Position numbers and translations under genes: made by a program. This document shows positions 8,603 to 16,287 of a stretch of DNA of 64,000 bases, in pieces; the first letter of the stretch is position 1, and every line of letters starts with the position of its first letter. The notes below the pieces were generated by a model. That model did not search any database. It saw nothing but the letters and a program-made list of their open reading frames with translations, and was not told the origin of the DNA. The DNA is from Edaphobacter lichenicola. Lineage in GTDB: Bacteria > Acidobacteriota > Terriglobia > Terriglobales > Acidobacteriaceae. The DNA is taken from the NCBI RefSeq assembly GCF_025264645.1, contig NZ_CP073696.1, positions 1,178,001-1,242,000 on the forward strand. The letters run 5' to 3'.

Positions 8603-9616
8603 TCACCGGCTGGCATAGACCTTCTGTGCTTTACAGAGGTCCTTGCCGATCTTGTCCGCTACCGAAACGGCGGCATTCAGGCTCTCTTTGTCTCCTCGCC
8701 GCGTGCCTTTCTCAACAGAAGTAAAGACAACTCGTCCGCTCTGCTCGGTGACCGTCACCCTGACGCGAATCGATGTCACGCCCGCAAAAAGGCCGATAGG
8801 TCCTGAAGAAGCCCGCACGGCAGCGTTTCCCTTGGAAAGGCCAACTATTTGCAGTGATAGGGAGAGTGGGGCACATCTACCAGAAGCATCGCCGATCCGA
8901 AACAGTGTAGACGTGTGTGTCTTGTCCTCTGGAAGGCTTAGCAGATGTTCGTACATAATGGCTCGGTATTCTGCAGGCATCGTGATGCCTGGCGCTGCCT
9001 GAATATCAGTTACTCCCACGGCTCCGACTGCGGCCTGAGACTGGCAGTCAACGGTAGGGCGCTGTACAGCGTCGACCGCAACACTGTTCCTCTGTAGAGT
9101 TTGTGACGCCTCGAATGCGTCGGACTTTGCCATCAAGAAGACCGCGCTGTGCAAGCCACCCCTAGAATCCCGAAAGTCGAGCGTGATAATTCCTACTTCT
9201 TTCTCCGACACTGCTCCTAGAACGGCACCCCCTCCATAGGGAATCGCAAAGCGCGCGACCTGACCGGCGGTGCCTCCTTTTTCCGCACGTTCCGTTCCCA
9301 AAGCTACATTCACCAGTTGGTCGCGACCTATCTTCTCCACCGTCGACCCGCTGGCGAAGACGATTTCGTCACCACGGTATCTGAGATCGCCATCTGTGCC
9401 TTTGCGAACGTTGTCGAAGCCAACGATGTATCTTGCGTTGACAGAATTCCGCGAAGGGTCCGCCATGGGACGATTCTCTTGAGCATTCGCCGCCGCAACT
9501 CCAGAAAAGGTCAGGATGACGAAAGCCGCGGTCGTTCTGACCCACCCCCTTTGCTCTCTGTGGTCCTCAAATTGGAAAATAATCGAATGATTTCGGAGGA
9601 AGAGTCTTTCTGGCAT
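8603..9616 (-). CDS. secreted protein with an N-terminal bPH-like region
   Basis: A 337-residue protein of unknown function. I take ATG 9616 because AGGAG lies seven bases upstream; the frame is open further back to 9772 but that part is not protein-like. After a hydrophobic segment ending AAANAQ comes a region (about 45-160) with the strand pattern of bacterial PH-like domains (DLRYRGDEIVFASG, GGGAVLGAVSEKEVGIITLDF). The C-terminal part is rich in beta strands and contains VRVTVTEQSGRVVFTSVEKG. It converges on the AraC gene and is not clearly in an operon with any neighbour. Confidence 0.65.
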   Translation of the reverse strand: MPERLFLRNHSIIFQFEDHREQRGWVRTTAAFVILTFSGVAAANAQENRPMADPSRNSVNARYIVGFDNVRKGTDGDLRYRGDEIVFASGSTVEKIGRDQLVNVALGTERAEKGGTAGQVARFAIPYGGGAVLGAVSEKEVGIITLDFRDSRGGLHSAVFLMAKSDAFEASQTLQRNSVAVDAVQRPTVDCQSQAAVGAVGVTDIQAAPGITMPAEYRAIMYEHLLSLPEDKTHTSTLFRIGDASGRCAPLSLSLQIVGLSKGNAAVRASSGPIGLFAGVTSIRVRVTVTEQSGRVVFTSVEKGTRRGDKESLNAAVSVADKIGKDLCKAQKVYASR

Positions 9617-9957
9617 TTGATCTCCTGAGCACGGCGGGCGGCGGTGTGTGCCCAAGCTAAGCCTCTTCTCGGTGGTGGTACAGACCAGAAAGGGCCTTTT
9701 CCCTGTAGCCCTTTCTAGCGGCCGATCGGTGGCGTTTATGTAAAGGAGTGGCTTATCGCGGCGCTCACGCAACCTTCAAGCCAATAATCCAAACATTGGA
9801 TTCACGGAATTTTCAGATCCTTTGATATATGTCGATTTCACAGGAGCAGCAATCGAGGATTCCCCTAACAGATGCTTTAGGGCTATCCAAAACTGGCTCT
9901 GTTTAGTCTTGGCCTTCGGGTTTTGAAGTACGAGGATAACCGCAGAGGAAGATTCCT
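9617..9957. other. 341-bp region without a gene
   Basis: This holds the divergent promoters of the bPH-like gene (minus) and the tautomerase gene (plus). I see no RNA gene, repeat or terminator. The only notable site is GAGGAA at about 9946-9951, a good ribosome binding site for the ATG at 9958. The frame that continues the minus-strand gene into this region carries no recognisable domain. Confidence 0.5.
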
Positions 9958-10386
9958 ATGCCCCTATGGCGAATTTACGCACCCGCAAACGGTTATTCAG
10001 CCAGCGAGAAACAAAAGTTCGCGCTGGACATAACCGGCATCTATGACGCCTTCCTTCCAAGGTTCTATGTGAACGTGCTGTTTCATGAGGTGGAGCCCGA
10101 ATCGTTTCTGGTGGGCGGAGAGCAGCGAAGCAATTTTGTTCGCATCTCGATCGAGCACATCGCACGAACAATGGTGGATCACGAGAGCAAAGTGAAATTT
10201 CTCGGACATGTCAATGAAGTTATTGCACCTTATGTTGAACAACGAGGATACGACTGGGAGCTGAACGTTCAAGAGTTGCCATTTGATCTCTGGCGTGTGC
10301 AAGGTCTTGTTCCACCTGGAGCTGAATCGGTGGATGAGAAGCGTTGGAAGCAGGAGAATAAGGCCTCTGCGAGGACCCACTCATAA
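9958..10386 (+). CDS. tautomerase-superfamily protein (cis-CaaD-like, Tautomerase_3)
   Basis: A 142-residue protein beginning MPLWRIY, so removal of Met would expose the N-terminal proline that acts as the catalytic base in this superfamily. The body matches the putative oxalocrotonate tautomerase group related to cis-3-chloroacrylic acid dehalogenase: YVNVLFHEV, a central FVRISIEHIAR and ENVEL-like C-terminal WELNVQELPFDLWRVQGL. This group is common in fungi and scattered in bacteria, which fits horizontal transfer within the accessory region. The physiological substrate is unknown. GAGGAA precedes the start by seven bases. Confidence 0.82.
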   Translation: MPLWRIYAPANGYSASEKQKFALDITGIYDAFLPRFYVNVLFHEVEPESFLVGGEQRSNFVRISIEHIARTMVDHESKVKFLGHVNEVIAPYVEQRGYDWELNVQELPFDLWRVQGLVPPGAESVDEKRWKQENKASARTHS

Positions 10387-10524
10387 CCTCCGCCATACTT
10401 TGCTATCTGCGTGGATGGTGAGGGAGTTCGGCTCATCCTGCTCACTAGCCGGCCGTTAAGCTTGCCGCGACCTCGTAATTCTTAGCATGATGAGAGCACG
10501 CAGCGAAGTGCAAATAGCGTCGAC

Positions 10525-10767
10525 TCAAGTAACTTGTTTGTGCGAAATCGGCATGTCTGGCTCGTCTTCCTTACAATACCGAGCGTCAATAGTCTGCCGG
10601 ACGCCGACTGCAATCGACAGTTGCGTCCCATCTGAAAATCTAATCAGGACCTCTTTGCCAAACTCAGGGTCGTCCAGAACAGACACCTCGGCAACCGACT
10701 TGCCTACAACTTCGGGGAATTCCAGCTTCGATTCTGACATCCTCGAGCCTCGCTTCGATCGACTCAT
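10525..10767 (-). CDS. small hypothetical protein, 80 residues
   Basis: No family recognised. The sequence has a basic N-terminus (MSRSKRGSRM), then a compact strand-rich core (VAEVSVLDDPEFGKEVLIRF, SDGTQLSIAVG) that looks like a real small fold. Translation might instead begin at the internal Met at 10740. It is divergent from an XRE-type regulator 48 bp away with a palindrome between them, so the two may form a small regulated pair. Confidence 0.5.
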   Translation of the reverse strand: MSRSKRGSRMSESKLEFPEVVGKSVAEVSVLDDPEFGKEVLIRFSDGTQLSIAVGVRQTIDARYCKEDEPDMPISHKQVT

Positions 10768-10771
10768 GATG

Positions 10772-10786
10772 TCCCTTATTAGGGGA
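10772..10786. promoter_or_regulatory. short palindrome between divergent small genes, possible operator
   Basis: TCCCT (10772-10776) and AGGGGA (10781-10786) form an inverted repeat around TATT in the 48-bp gap between the 80-residue gene and the XRE regulator. XRE proteins commonly bind such sites at their own promoter. Binding is inferred from position only. Confidence 0.35.
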
Positions 10787-10815
10787 TCGGGTCAACCGTT
10801 CACCACACTTCAGAT

Positions 10816-11088
10816 GTGGCAGGAAAAGCGAAACCGGAGGCTCGGAAATCTCGGAAGGGGCGCAGTCCCGCGATGAGAGATTACTACGCCGGAGTCTTGT
10901 CTAAACTAATTTCTGCGCGGCAAGAGGCTGGCCTCACCCAGCGCGAGGTTTCTATTCGCCTAGGGATGGCGCACTCCTTCATGAATAAGTGCGAATCGGG
11001 CGAGCGAGCTATCGACGTGGCCGAGCTCTGGGCCATTGGAAAGCTCTACGGTAAGCCTATAAGTTTCTTCACGCCGGACGAATCCTAA
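10816..11088 (+). CDS. XRE-family HTH transcriptional regulator
   Basis: A 90-residue protein. A basic N-terminal tail (MAGKAKPEARKSRKGR) precedes a Cro/C1-type HTH at about residues 26-82: LISARQEAGLTQREVSIRLG, then SFMNKCESGERAIDVAEL and GKPISFFTPDES. The start is a GTG at 10816; the ATG at 10873 would still give the whole HTH. It is a lone DNA-binding domain, like phage or toxin-antitoxin regulators. It is divergent from an 80-residue unknown protein, with a candidate operator between them. Confidence 0.82.
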   Translation: MAGKAKPEARKSRKGRSPAMRDYYAGVLSKLISARQEAGLTQREVSIRLGMAHSFMNKCESGERAIDVAELWAIGKLYGKPISFFTPDES

Positions 11089-11097
11089 AGTGTTCGG

Positions 11098-12066
11098 CTA
11101 GTCGCGTGCGCATTGGGTCAGCGCCGCTCTTGCACCGATCGGGAGGGTCATCTGTGGAGGCTGTAGAACGGTCTTTGATTTGGTAACGAACGCTCGGACA
11201 AACTCGCTCACAACCTTCGAGCTGTCGTCCGCGCGGGCCGCGAGCCATTCATCGAGGCAGAGCGTTTCCTCATCAAGGGGCCTCGCAACCAACCGACCTC
11301 CGTTGAGCTTCATCGCGTTCGCCATCGTGAGAAATGCAACGCCAGGAGCCGCTGTCAGCATATGTTCCGCTTCGTCCGCGTAGAGGATGTGATCCAAACG
11401 CCTCGGCTCAAATCCGGCCTCGTGAGTCCGCTTCATAATCCTGTCATAAAGAATCGGGTGCAGCCGCTTCTGGAATACGATCCAACGGTCATTCCGCAAA
11501 TCGGTGAGTTTTACAGACGTTCTTGACGAGAGCGGATGTTCGCGCGGCAGAACGATATGAAGTGGTGTTTCGACCAGTTTGTTCATGGTCAACTTCGGGT
11601 TCGTGGCAGGGTCGGTGATGAGCGCCACATCGAGATGAGAACTGAGGAGATCGTGAGCTAAATCTGAAGATGGTTCACTGTGAACACTGATTTCCAAATG
11701 TGGGTACAAGGGAAGGCGAATCGAGTAGAGAATCTCGATCAGAATGGGGTCAACGTCAGGGGACTTTCCGACCTGCAGAAGCGTGTCGGCCCCGTCGCGA
11801 CTGGCCTTCGCAGACTTCATGGCTCGCTCGCCGTAAGCGAGCGCAACTCGGGCATGCTCGACGTAGGTTCTCCCCGCGTCAGTCAACTCCATCTTTTTTC
11901 GATCACGCTCGAAAAGTGTAGCCCTGGCTTCGCGCTCTGCGCTCTGAATGCACCGGCTCAGCCCAGATTGTGAAAGCCCAACCCTCTCAGCCGCCCGACC
12001 GAAGTGCATCTCTTCTGCTAAGGCAATTACGGCTTCGAAGTGCCGCATCTTGATGTTGTTCTGCAT
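11098..12066 (-). CDS. LysR-family transcriptional regulator
   Basis: A 322-residue protein. The N-terminal winged HTH is typical (MRHFEAVIALAEEMHFGRAA, ERVGLSQSGLSRCIQSAE), and the substrate-binding domain follows, with LPREHPLSSRTSVKLTDL, WIVFQKR and AAPGVAFLTMANAMKL. LysR regulators usually control an adjacent divergent gene, but here the 278-bp upstream gap leads to the excisionase-like gene, so the target is unclear. It ends nine bases from the stop of the converging XRE gene. Confidence 0.9.
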   Translation of the reverse strand: MQNNIKMRHFEAVIALAEEMHFGRAAERVGLSQSGLSRCIQSAEREARATLFERDRKKMELTDAGRTYVEHARVALAYGERAMKSAKASRDGADTLLQVGKSPDVDPILIEILYSIRLPLYPHLEISVHSEPSSDLAHDLLSSHLDVALITDPATNPKLTMNKLVETPLHIVLPREHPLSSRTSVKLTDLRNDRWIVFQKRLHPILYDRIMKRTHEAGFEPRRLDHILYADEAEHMLTAAPGVAFLTMANAMKLNGGRLVARPLDEETLCLDEWLAARADDSSKVVSEFVRAFVTKSKTVLQPPQMTLPIGARAALTQCARD

Positions 12067-12344
12067 GGCCCGTCCCCAATCTCCACATAAGTAGGGATCA
12101 CTACGCCAGCAGGCAGGTAAAGGCGACGTTCTCCACCGCCGGTACCAGATTATCCACAGAGAAGGGAGGGGGTGTCAATCCTGATTCCTTTCCACTGTTT
12201 CTGGACACGAGAGTACGGCGGCGACAAACTTGTCTCGATCAAAGCTCAGTCCTAATGCGCTTGACGCATAAGCTTTGCCCTGAAACTCATTGGACTTCGG
12301 AATCAGAAAACGGCACTTTCAAGGCACGTATTGTGGAGGTTCCG

Positions 12345-12578
12345 ATGATGGACCAGAAGAAGCCCCCGGCATCAGAACGCCTACTTCCCATCCTGGGGAG
12401 AGTCGGCGTTGAGCCACTACTCGATAGTCACGCCGCAGCCGCCTTGCTCGGTGTTCATCCCCGAACGCTGCAGCGGATGGTTTTGAGAGGCGAAATCGCA
12501 GGGGTGCACGTGGGCAAATTGTGGCGATTCAGGCCTTCCGCGATTGACCAATGGATCGAGCGTCAGCTGGTCGGATAA
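12345..12578 (+). CDS. excisionase-like HTH DNA-binding protein
   Basis: A 77-residue protein with an MerR-like HTH_17/excisionase domain: LLDSHAAAALLGVHPRTLQR, MVLRGEIAGVHVGKLWRFRP, then SAIDQWIERQL. I place the start at ATG 12345 because GGAGG lies at 12335-12339; the frame is open back to 12255 without good coding signs. It lies 89 bp before the integrase on the same strand. That pairing suggests a recombination directionality factor of the element, although such domains also act as plain regulators. Confidence 0.78.
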   Translation: MMDQKKPPASERLLPILGRVGVEPLLDSHAAAALLGVHPRTLQRMVLRGEIAGVHVGKLWRFRPSAIDQWIERQLVG

Positions 12579-12667
12579 GACCCACGACCACGATTTCCGC
12601 ATGGCAAAATGGCACGTACTCGGCTACGCTTAAGTCAGCCATTCGTGCCGTGAATCAAGGAGGAATC

Positions 12668-13924
12668 TTGATACCACGTGCATGTTACCAATTCGGAAGC
12701 CTCACCCGAAAGAAGCGGGAGAAGGGGCCTGACACATGGGAGTTTCGGTACTACGAACCGACCGAGCTGGGGGGCAGGAGACGCAAGTCCTGCATCGTCG
12801 GCACAGTCGAAAAGTTGCCAACCAAAGCTCACGCGCAGAAGGCAGTGGAAGCCCTTCTTCTAACCCTTAACTCTGAAACTCCGCAGCAGCGCATGGCCGC
12901 GGTGACCTTCGGTGCTATTTGTGACCGTTACATGCAGGAAGAGATGCCGGACCGGTACTCCACTGCGAAGTCGTACCGGTCCAACATCGTGAATCACCTG
13001 AAGCCACGTTGGGGCGAGTATCTGCTCGAAAAGATTCGACCGATGGCGGTCGAGGATTGGTTGAAGAATCTCCCTATGGCCTCGAAGTCCAAGGCGCATT
13101 TGAAGAGCGTGATGCACCTGATGTATCAGTGTGCCGCACGCTGGGAAGTCTTCAACGAGCAGAGAAACCCCATAGCGCTGGTTCGCGTGAAAGGCGGCAG
13201 TAAGCGCCGGCAACGTCCGACCACGCTGACTGTGGAGGAGTTCGAACTCATCGTTGCGACTCTGCAAGAGCCGTGGCGCTTGATGGTACAGATCGCCCAA
13301 TGCCTCGGTCTTCGCGTAAGCGAAATCGCGGCGCTTCAGTGGGACGACTTCGATTTTGACAAGAACCAGCTTCTCGTTCAGCGCAGCTTCGTAAACGGCA
13401 GGGTGGACGACGTCAAGACCGAATACTCCCAGGACTATGTTCCTCTGCACCCGTCCTTGACCGAGATCGTTCTGAAGTGGAGCACGCAAGCTGTGCCTAC
13501 GGAAGAAGGCTGGGTCTTTGCCAATCCGAGAACGAACCGGCCTTACTATCCCACCGAGATCCAGAAGCGGCATCTTCGCCCCTCGGGTTGCTGTGTGGTG
13601 GAATGTCCGACGTGCGGAGCGGCACCTGGTGTCTGGTGTAACCAGGATCAGAAAACCGGCAACGGCGTCCGCATGCTTTTGCATGAGACGCGCGTGAAGA
13701 ACTCCGGCAAGTATGGGGCCATCGGCTGGCACACGTTCCGCCATACGTATCGTTCGTGGCTGGACGAGACCGGAGCTCCGATGAAGGTGCAGCAGGAGTT
13801 GATGCGACACGCTTCTATCCAGACAACGATGAATGTCTATGGACAAGCAATGTCGTCATCAAAGCGGGAAGCGAATGGGAAGGTTGTGGAGATGGTACTC
13901 AAGCCGTTGAAAGCGAGCGCCTGA
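12668..13924 (+). CDS. tyrosine recombinase / integrase with zinc-finger insertion
   Basis: A 418-residue site-specific recombinase. I start it at TTG 12668 because AAGGAGG lies at 12657-12663; the frame is open to 12551 but has no better signal. A basic N-terminal arm and a SAM-like core-binding domain precede the catalytic domain, where the Arg lies in CLGLRVSEIAAL, HxxR in HTFRHTYRSWL and the His and Tyr in LMRHASIQTTMNVYGQ. Just before HxxR is an inserted CPTC...C...H segment (CPTCGAAPGVWC then LLHETR), like a phage zinc-binding domain. It ends 74 bp from the 3' end of a tRNA-fMet gene, the probable attachment site. Confidence 0.9.
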   Translation: MIPRACYQFGSLTRKKREKGPDTWEFRYYEPTELGGRRRKSCIVGTVEKLPTKAHAQKAVEALLLTLNSETPQQRMAAVTFGAICDRYMQEEMPDRYSTAKSYRSNIVNHLKPRWGEYLLEKIRPMAVEDWLKNLPMASKSKAHLKSVMHLMYQCAARWEVFNEQRNPIALVRVKGGSKRRQRPTTLTVEEFELIVATLQEPWRLMVQIAQCLGLRVSEIAALQWDDFDFDKNQLLVQRSFVNGRVDDVKTEYSQDYVPLHPSLTEIVLKWSTQAVPTEEGWVFANPRTNRPYYPTEIQKRHLRPSGCCVVECPTCGAAPGVWCNQDQKTGNGVRMLLHETRVKNSGKYGAIGWHTFRHTYRSWLDETGAPMKVQQELMRHASIQTTMNVYGQAMSSSKREANGKVVEMVLKPLKASA

Positions 13925-13998
13925 AACCCGACTTTCCTTATTGGGAGATATCGGGAGCCGATCCGTTTTTCTGATCGACTCAAAGTTGTTGATTTGAT

Positions 13999-14075
<77 letters not shown>

Positions 14076-14195
14076 CTTTGAATATACCGTTACTGAGGGC
14101 GGAGGTCAATTCACCAAGAGTGATTCAGGATGACCCAACTTTGTCTACTCTTCGGGCCTCAGGAGGCGTAACTTTTTCAGAAAAAATGGGTCTTC

Positions 14196-14258
14196 ATACA
14201 TACGATGTTTGTGTGGCCCAAATAGGGCTGCACGGGAGGCAGCGAGGATCGTATGTAT
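14196..14258 (+). promoter_or_regulatory. inverted repeat that can pair over the start codon of the BON gene
   Basis: ATACATACGAT (14196-14206) is a perfect 11-base complement of ATCGTATGTAT (14248-14258), and the second arm contains the ATG at 14253. In mRNA the hairpin would hide the start codon and sit next to the GAGG ribosome binding site at 14244-14247. The 41-base loop includes a smaller GCCC-AAATA-GGGC hairpin. It could also be a protein-binding site in DNA. Confidence 0.5.
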
Positions 14259-15560
14259 CAGGGCAAATCCTTTTCGAAGGTTTCGATGGCGGCAGTTTTG
14301 AGTGCGATGTTGGCTCTGAATGTCAGTGCTGGACTTTCACAGACGAAGCCTGCAACTGTACCGGACGCGCAGATCGAGGCGAATGTTTTGAAGGCGCTGG
14401 CTGGCGCGCCGGAGCTTGCAGATCAGGCGATCACATCGACGACTGTTTATGGTGTTGTGACGCTGAATGGTACGGTTCGCGATGAACCGTCGAGGGACCT
14501 GGCGGAGCATCTGGTGTCGACTGCGGCGGGCGTGCAGAAGGTAGTTGACCAGTTGGTGATTGGGGCCGTTCCGGCGGCGAGCAATGATTCTCCTGATGTT
14601 GGCACGAATCCGAATCTTCAGTCGGATGGGTCGATCGCTCCGCCTCAAGGACAGAGTCAGCAGCCTCAAACCAGTTCTAATCCAGGCGCGTCTCAGGGTG
14701 GTGCACCACAGCAGCAGGGACAATATCCTCCTGCTTATGGGAGCCAGCAGCAGCCAGCTGGGCAGTATCCGCCTGCGTATGGTGCGCCTCCGCAGGGCGG
14801 GCAGTATCCGTCGCCACAGACTGGACAGTATCCGCCTCCTTATGGCGCTCCACAGCAGCCTTACCCGCCGCAGTATGGTCAGCCGCAGCGGCCCTATGTT
14901 GCCCAGAAGGGTGGCGATGCTGTCGTTGTGCCTGTTGGCGCTACGTTGCGGGTGCGGATCAATCAGGGGATGGATAGCAAGAAGACTGTGGTGGGAACAC
15001 CGTTCGATGGCATTGTGTTGAATGACATCGTTGCTGGGGGCTCGATCGCTATTCCTCGTGGAGCTTCGATCACGGGGACTGTGGTGGAGGCTCATACGGC
15101 TGGGGAGTTGAAGGGGAAGGGCGAGTTGAAGCTGCAGCTTACTTCGGTTGCGCTTGGCGGGAAGGTTTATCCGATTGCTACGGACTTCTGGTGGCATCAG
15201 GGAGCTGACAAGACCGCGAATACAGTAGGAAATACCGTTGGATTAGGCGCAGTTGGCGCGCTGATTGGTGCGGTGGCTGGCGGCGGCGTTGGAGCTGCGG
15301 TTGGTGCTGGAGTTGGCGGCGTGGCCGGGCTTGGAGTTTCAGCGGCTTCGGGTAAAGGGGAGGCGGTGTTGCCTTCGGAGGCGATTGTCAGCTTCCATCT
15401 TACTCAGCCTGCGGATGTTACGACGGTGTCCCAAGCTGAGTTGGATCGTCTGGGCGCGGGTGTTCCGGTGGGTGCCGATCCGCAGATGCGGCGGCGCTAT
15501 CCTCCTCCACCCCCGCCTCCGGGCTACTATTATGGGCCGGGGTACTACCGGCCTTACTAA
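14253..15560 (+). CDS. BON-domain envelope protein with Pro/Gln repeats and glycine zipper
   Basis: A 435-residue protein with a signal peptide (VLSAMLALNVSAG). A BON domain follows (about 35-100: ANVLKALAGAPELADQ, GVVTLNGTVRDEPSR, AAGVQKVVDQLVIG). Then comes a low-complexity stretch of about 100 residues with repeated GQYPPAYG-type units. The C-terminal half holds a beta-rich domain and a glycine zipper (VGALIGAVAGGGVGAAVGAG), which can insert into membranes, and the tail is RRRYPPPPPPPGYYYGPGYY. It is probably anchored in the envelope. An inverted repeat covers its start codon, and a strong terminator follows. Confidence 0.85.
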   Translation: MYQGKSFSKVSMAAVLSAMLALNVSAGLSQTKPATVPDAQIEANVLKALAGAPELADQAITSTTVYGVVTLNGTVRDEPSRDLAEHLVSTAAGVQKVVDQLVIGAVPAASNDSPDVGTNPNLQSDGSIAPPQGQSQQPQTSSNPGASQGGAPQQQGQYPPAYGSQQQPAGQYPPAYGAPPQGGQYPSPQTGQYPPPYGAPQQPYPPQYGQPQRPYVAQKGGDAVVVPVGATLRVRINQGMDSKKTVVGTPFDGIVLNDIVAGGSIAIPRGASITGTVVEAHTAGELKGKGELKLQLTSVALGGKVYPIATDFWWHQGADKTANTVGNTVGLGAVGALIGAVAGGGVGAAVGAGVGGVAGLGVSAASGKGEAVLPSEAIVSFHLTQPADVTTVSQAELDRLGAGVPVGADPQMRRRYPPPPPPPGYYYGPGYYRPY

Positions 15561-15607
15561 GGCTGTTTTCGTCTGAAAGTTTTCAGACTTTTTCCGGAAA
15601 AATTAAG

Positions 15608-15650
15608 ACGCCCGTGAGACCTGTTTTTTGAGGTTTTACGGGCGTTTTTT
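15608..15650 (+). terminator. rho-independent terminator after the BON gene
   Basis: ACGCCCGT (15608-15615) pairs with ACGGGCGT, extended by further pairs across a loop containing TGTTTTTTG, and is followed at once by TTTTTT (15645-15650). It lies 48 bp after the stop codon at 15560. Confidence 0.88.
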
Positions 15651-15669
15651 GATGGGGGTTGGCGAAAAT

Positions 15670-15731
15670 GTGGTGCGAATGCGTGGTGTTTTGATGGTCA
15701 ATTTGTGGTGATTTGCATGGTGAACGTGGTC
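15670..15731. repeat. phased GTGGTG array in a 378-bp gene-free stretch
   Basis: Copies of GTGGTG or ATGGTN start at 15670, 15683, 15694, 15705, 15717 and 15726, that is, every 9-13 bp, close to one helical turn. The stretch from 15561 to 15939 holds no gene; it contains the terminator, this array and an AT-rich segment (15740-15800). Possible roles are a protein-binding array or a remnant of a dispersed repeat; the sequence alone does not decide. Confidence 0.5.
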
Positions 15732-15939
15732 GCTAAAAGCACTGTTTTTGTCTGCTGAAAAATACGCCACATTTTTCAGATTTATTTTTGAGGTACGCGA
15801 TGAGTGGCATAGGCGATGTAGCACACGTCGCCGTGGATCTGGTTGAGCGCGAGTGTCAGGTTTAGAGAGATCAGGAGCAGTCAGCAAGCATCGCAAAATG
15901 AGCAGTTGACATTGGCTGACAATCCACTACCATACGGTT

Positions 15940-16287
15940 GTGGATAATCTGGGTACAACATTTGCGGCTTTGTCAGATCCAACCCGCCGGGCAATGATCG
16001 AACGACTCTCCCACGGGCCTGCCTCTGTGCATGGATTGACGGAACCGTTTGCACTCTCGCAACAGATGATTTCGAAACATATCGCCTATCTGGTACGGGC
16101 ACGGATTGTAATCAAGACGAAGCGTGGACGAGAGAGTGTGTGCACGCTCAGGCCAGAGGCGATTAAGGCGGTCAGCGACTGGACCATCAGCTATCGCCGA
16201 TTTTGGGAAGAGAGCTTCGACAAGCTGCAGGTCGTTGTCAATCAAATGAAGAAAGAGGAGGCCGGCGATGACGGAAAACACGGTTAA
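15940..16287 (+). CDS. ArsR-family HTH regulator
   Basis: A 115-residue winged-helix protein starting with GTG. It has the pattern of ArsR-type repressors that pair with SRPBCC proteins: FAALSDPTRRAMIERLSHGP, then FALSQQMISKHIAYLVRARI and KRGRESVCTLRPEAIKAV. There are no Cys pairs of a metal sensor. The following SRPBCC gene starts 20 bp before this gene ends, so the two are co-translated; this regulator-plus-AHSA1 pair is a recurrent two-gene unit in bacteria. Confidence 0.92.
   Translation: MDNLGTTFAALSDPTRRAMIERLSHGPASVHGLTEPFALSQQMISKHIAYLVRARIVIKTKRGRESVCTLRPEAIKAVSDWTISYRRFWEESFDKLQVVVNQMKKEEAGDDGKHG

Noticed and set aside
9617..9772. Upstream 52 codons of the bPH-like gene
   Set aside because: The ribosome site AGGAG lies at the inner ATG 9616, and the extra residues have no protein-like pattern.
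10525..11088. Classical toxin-antitoxin pair
   Set aside because: The 80-residue protein has no known toxin motif and the genes are divergent rather than in one operon, so I do not call it a toxin-antitoxin system.
12551..12667. Upstream part of the integrase frame
   Set aside because: It overlaps the excisionase-like gene and precedes a near-perfect ribosome site for the TTG at 12668.
14690..14900. CRISPR-like repeats in the BON gene
   Set aside because: The repeats are codon-based GQYPPAYG units within a coding frame, with no spacers of uniform length and no cas genes.
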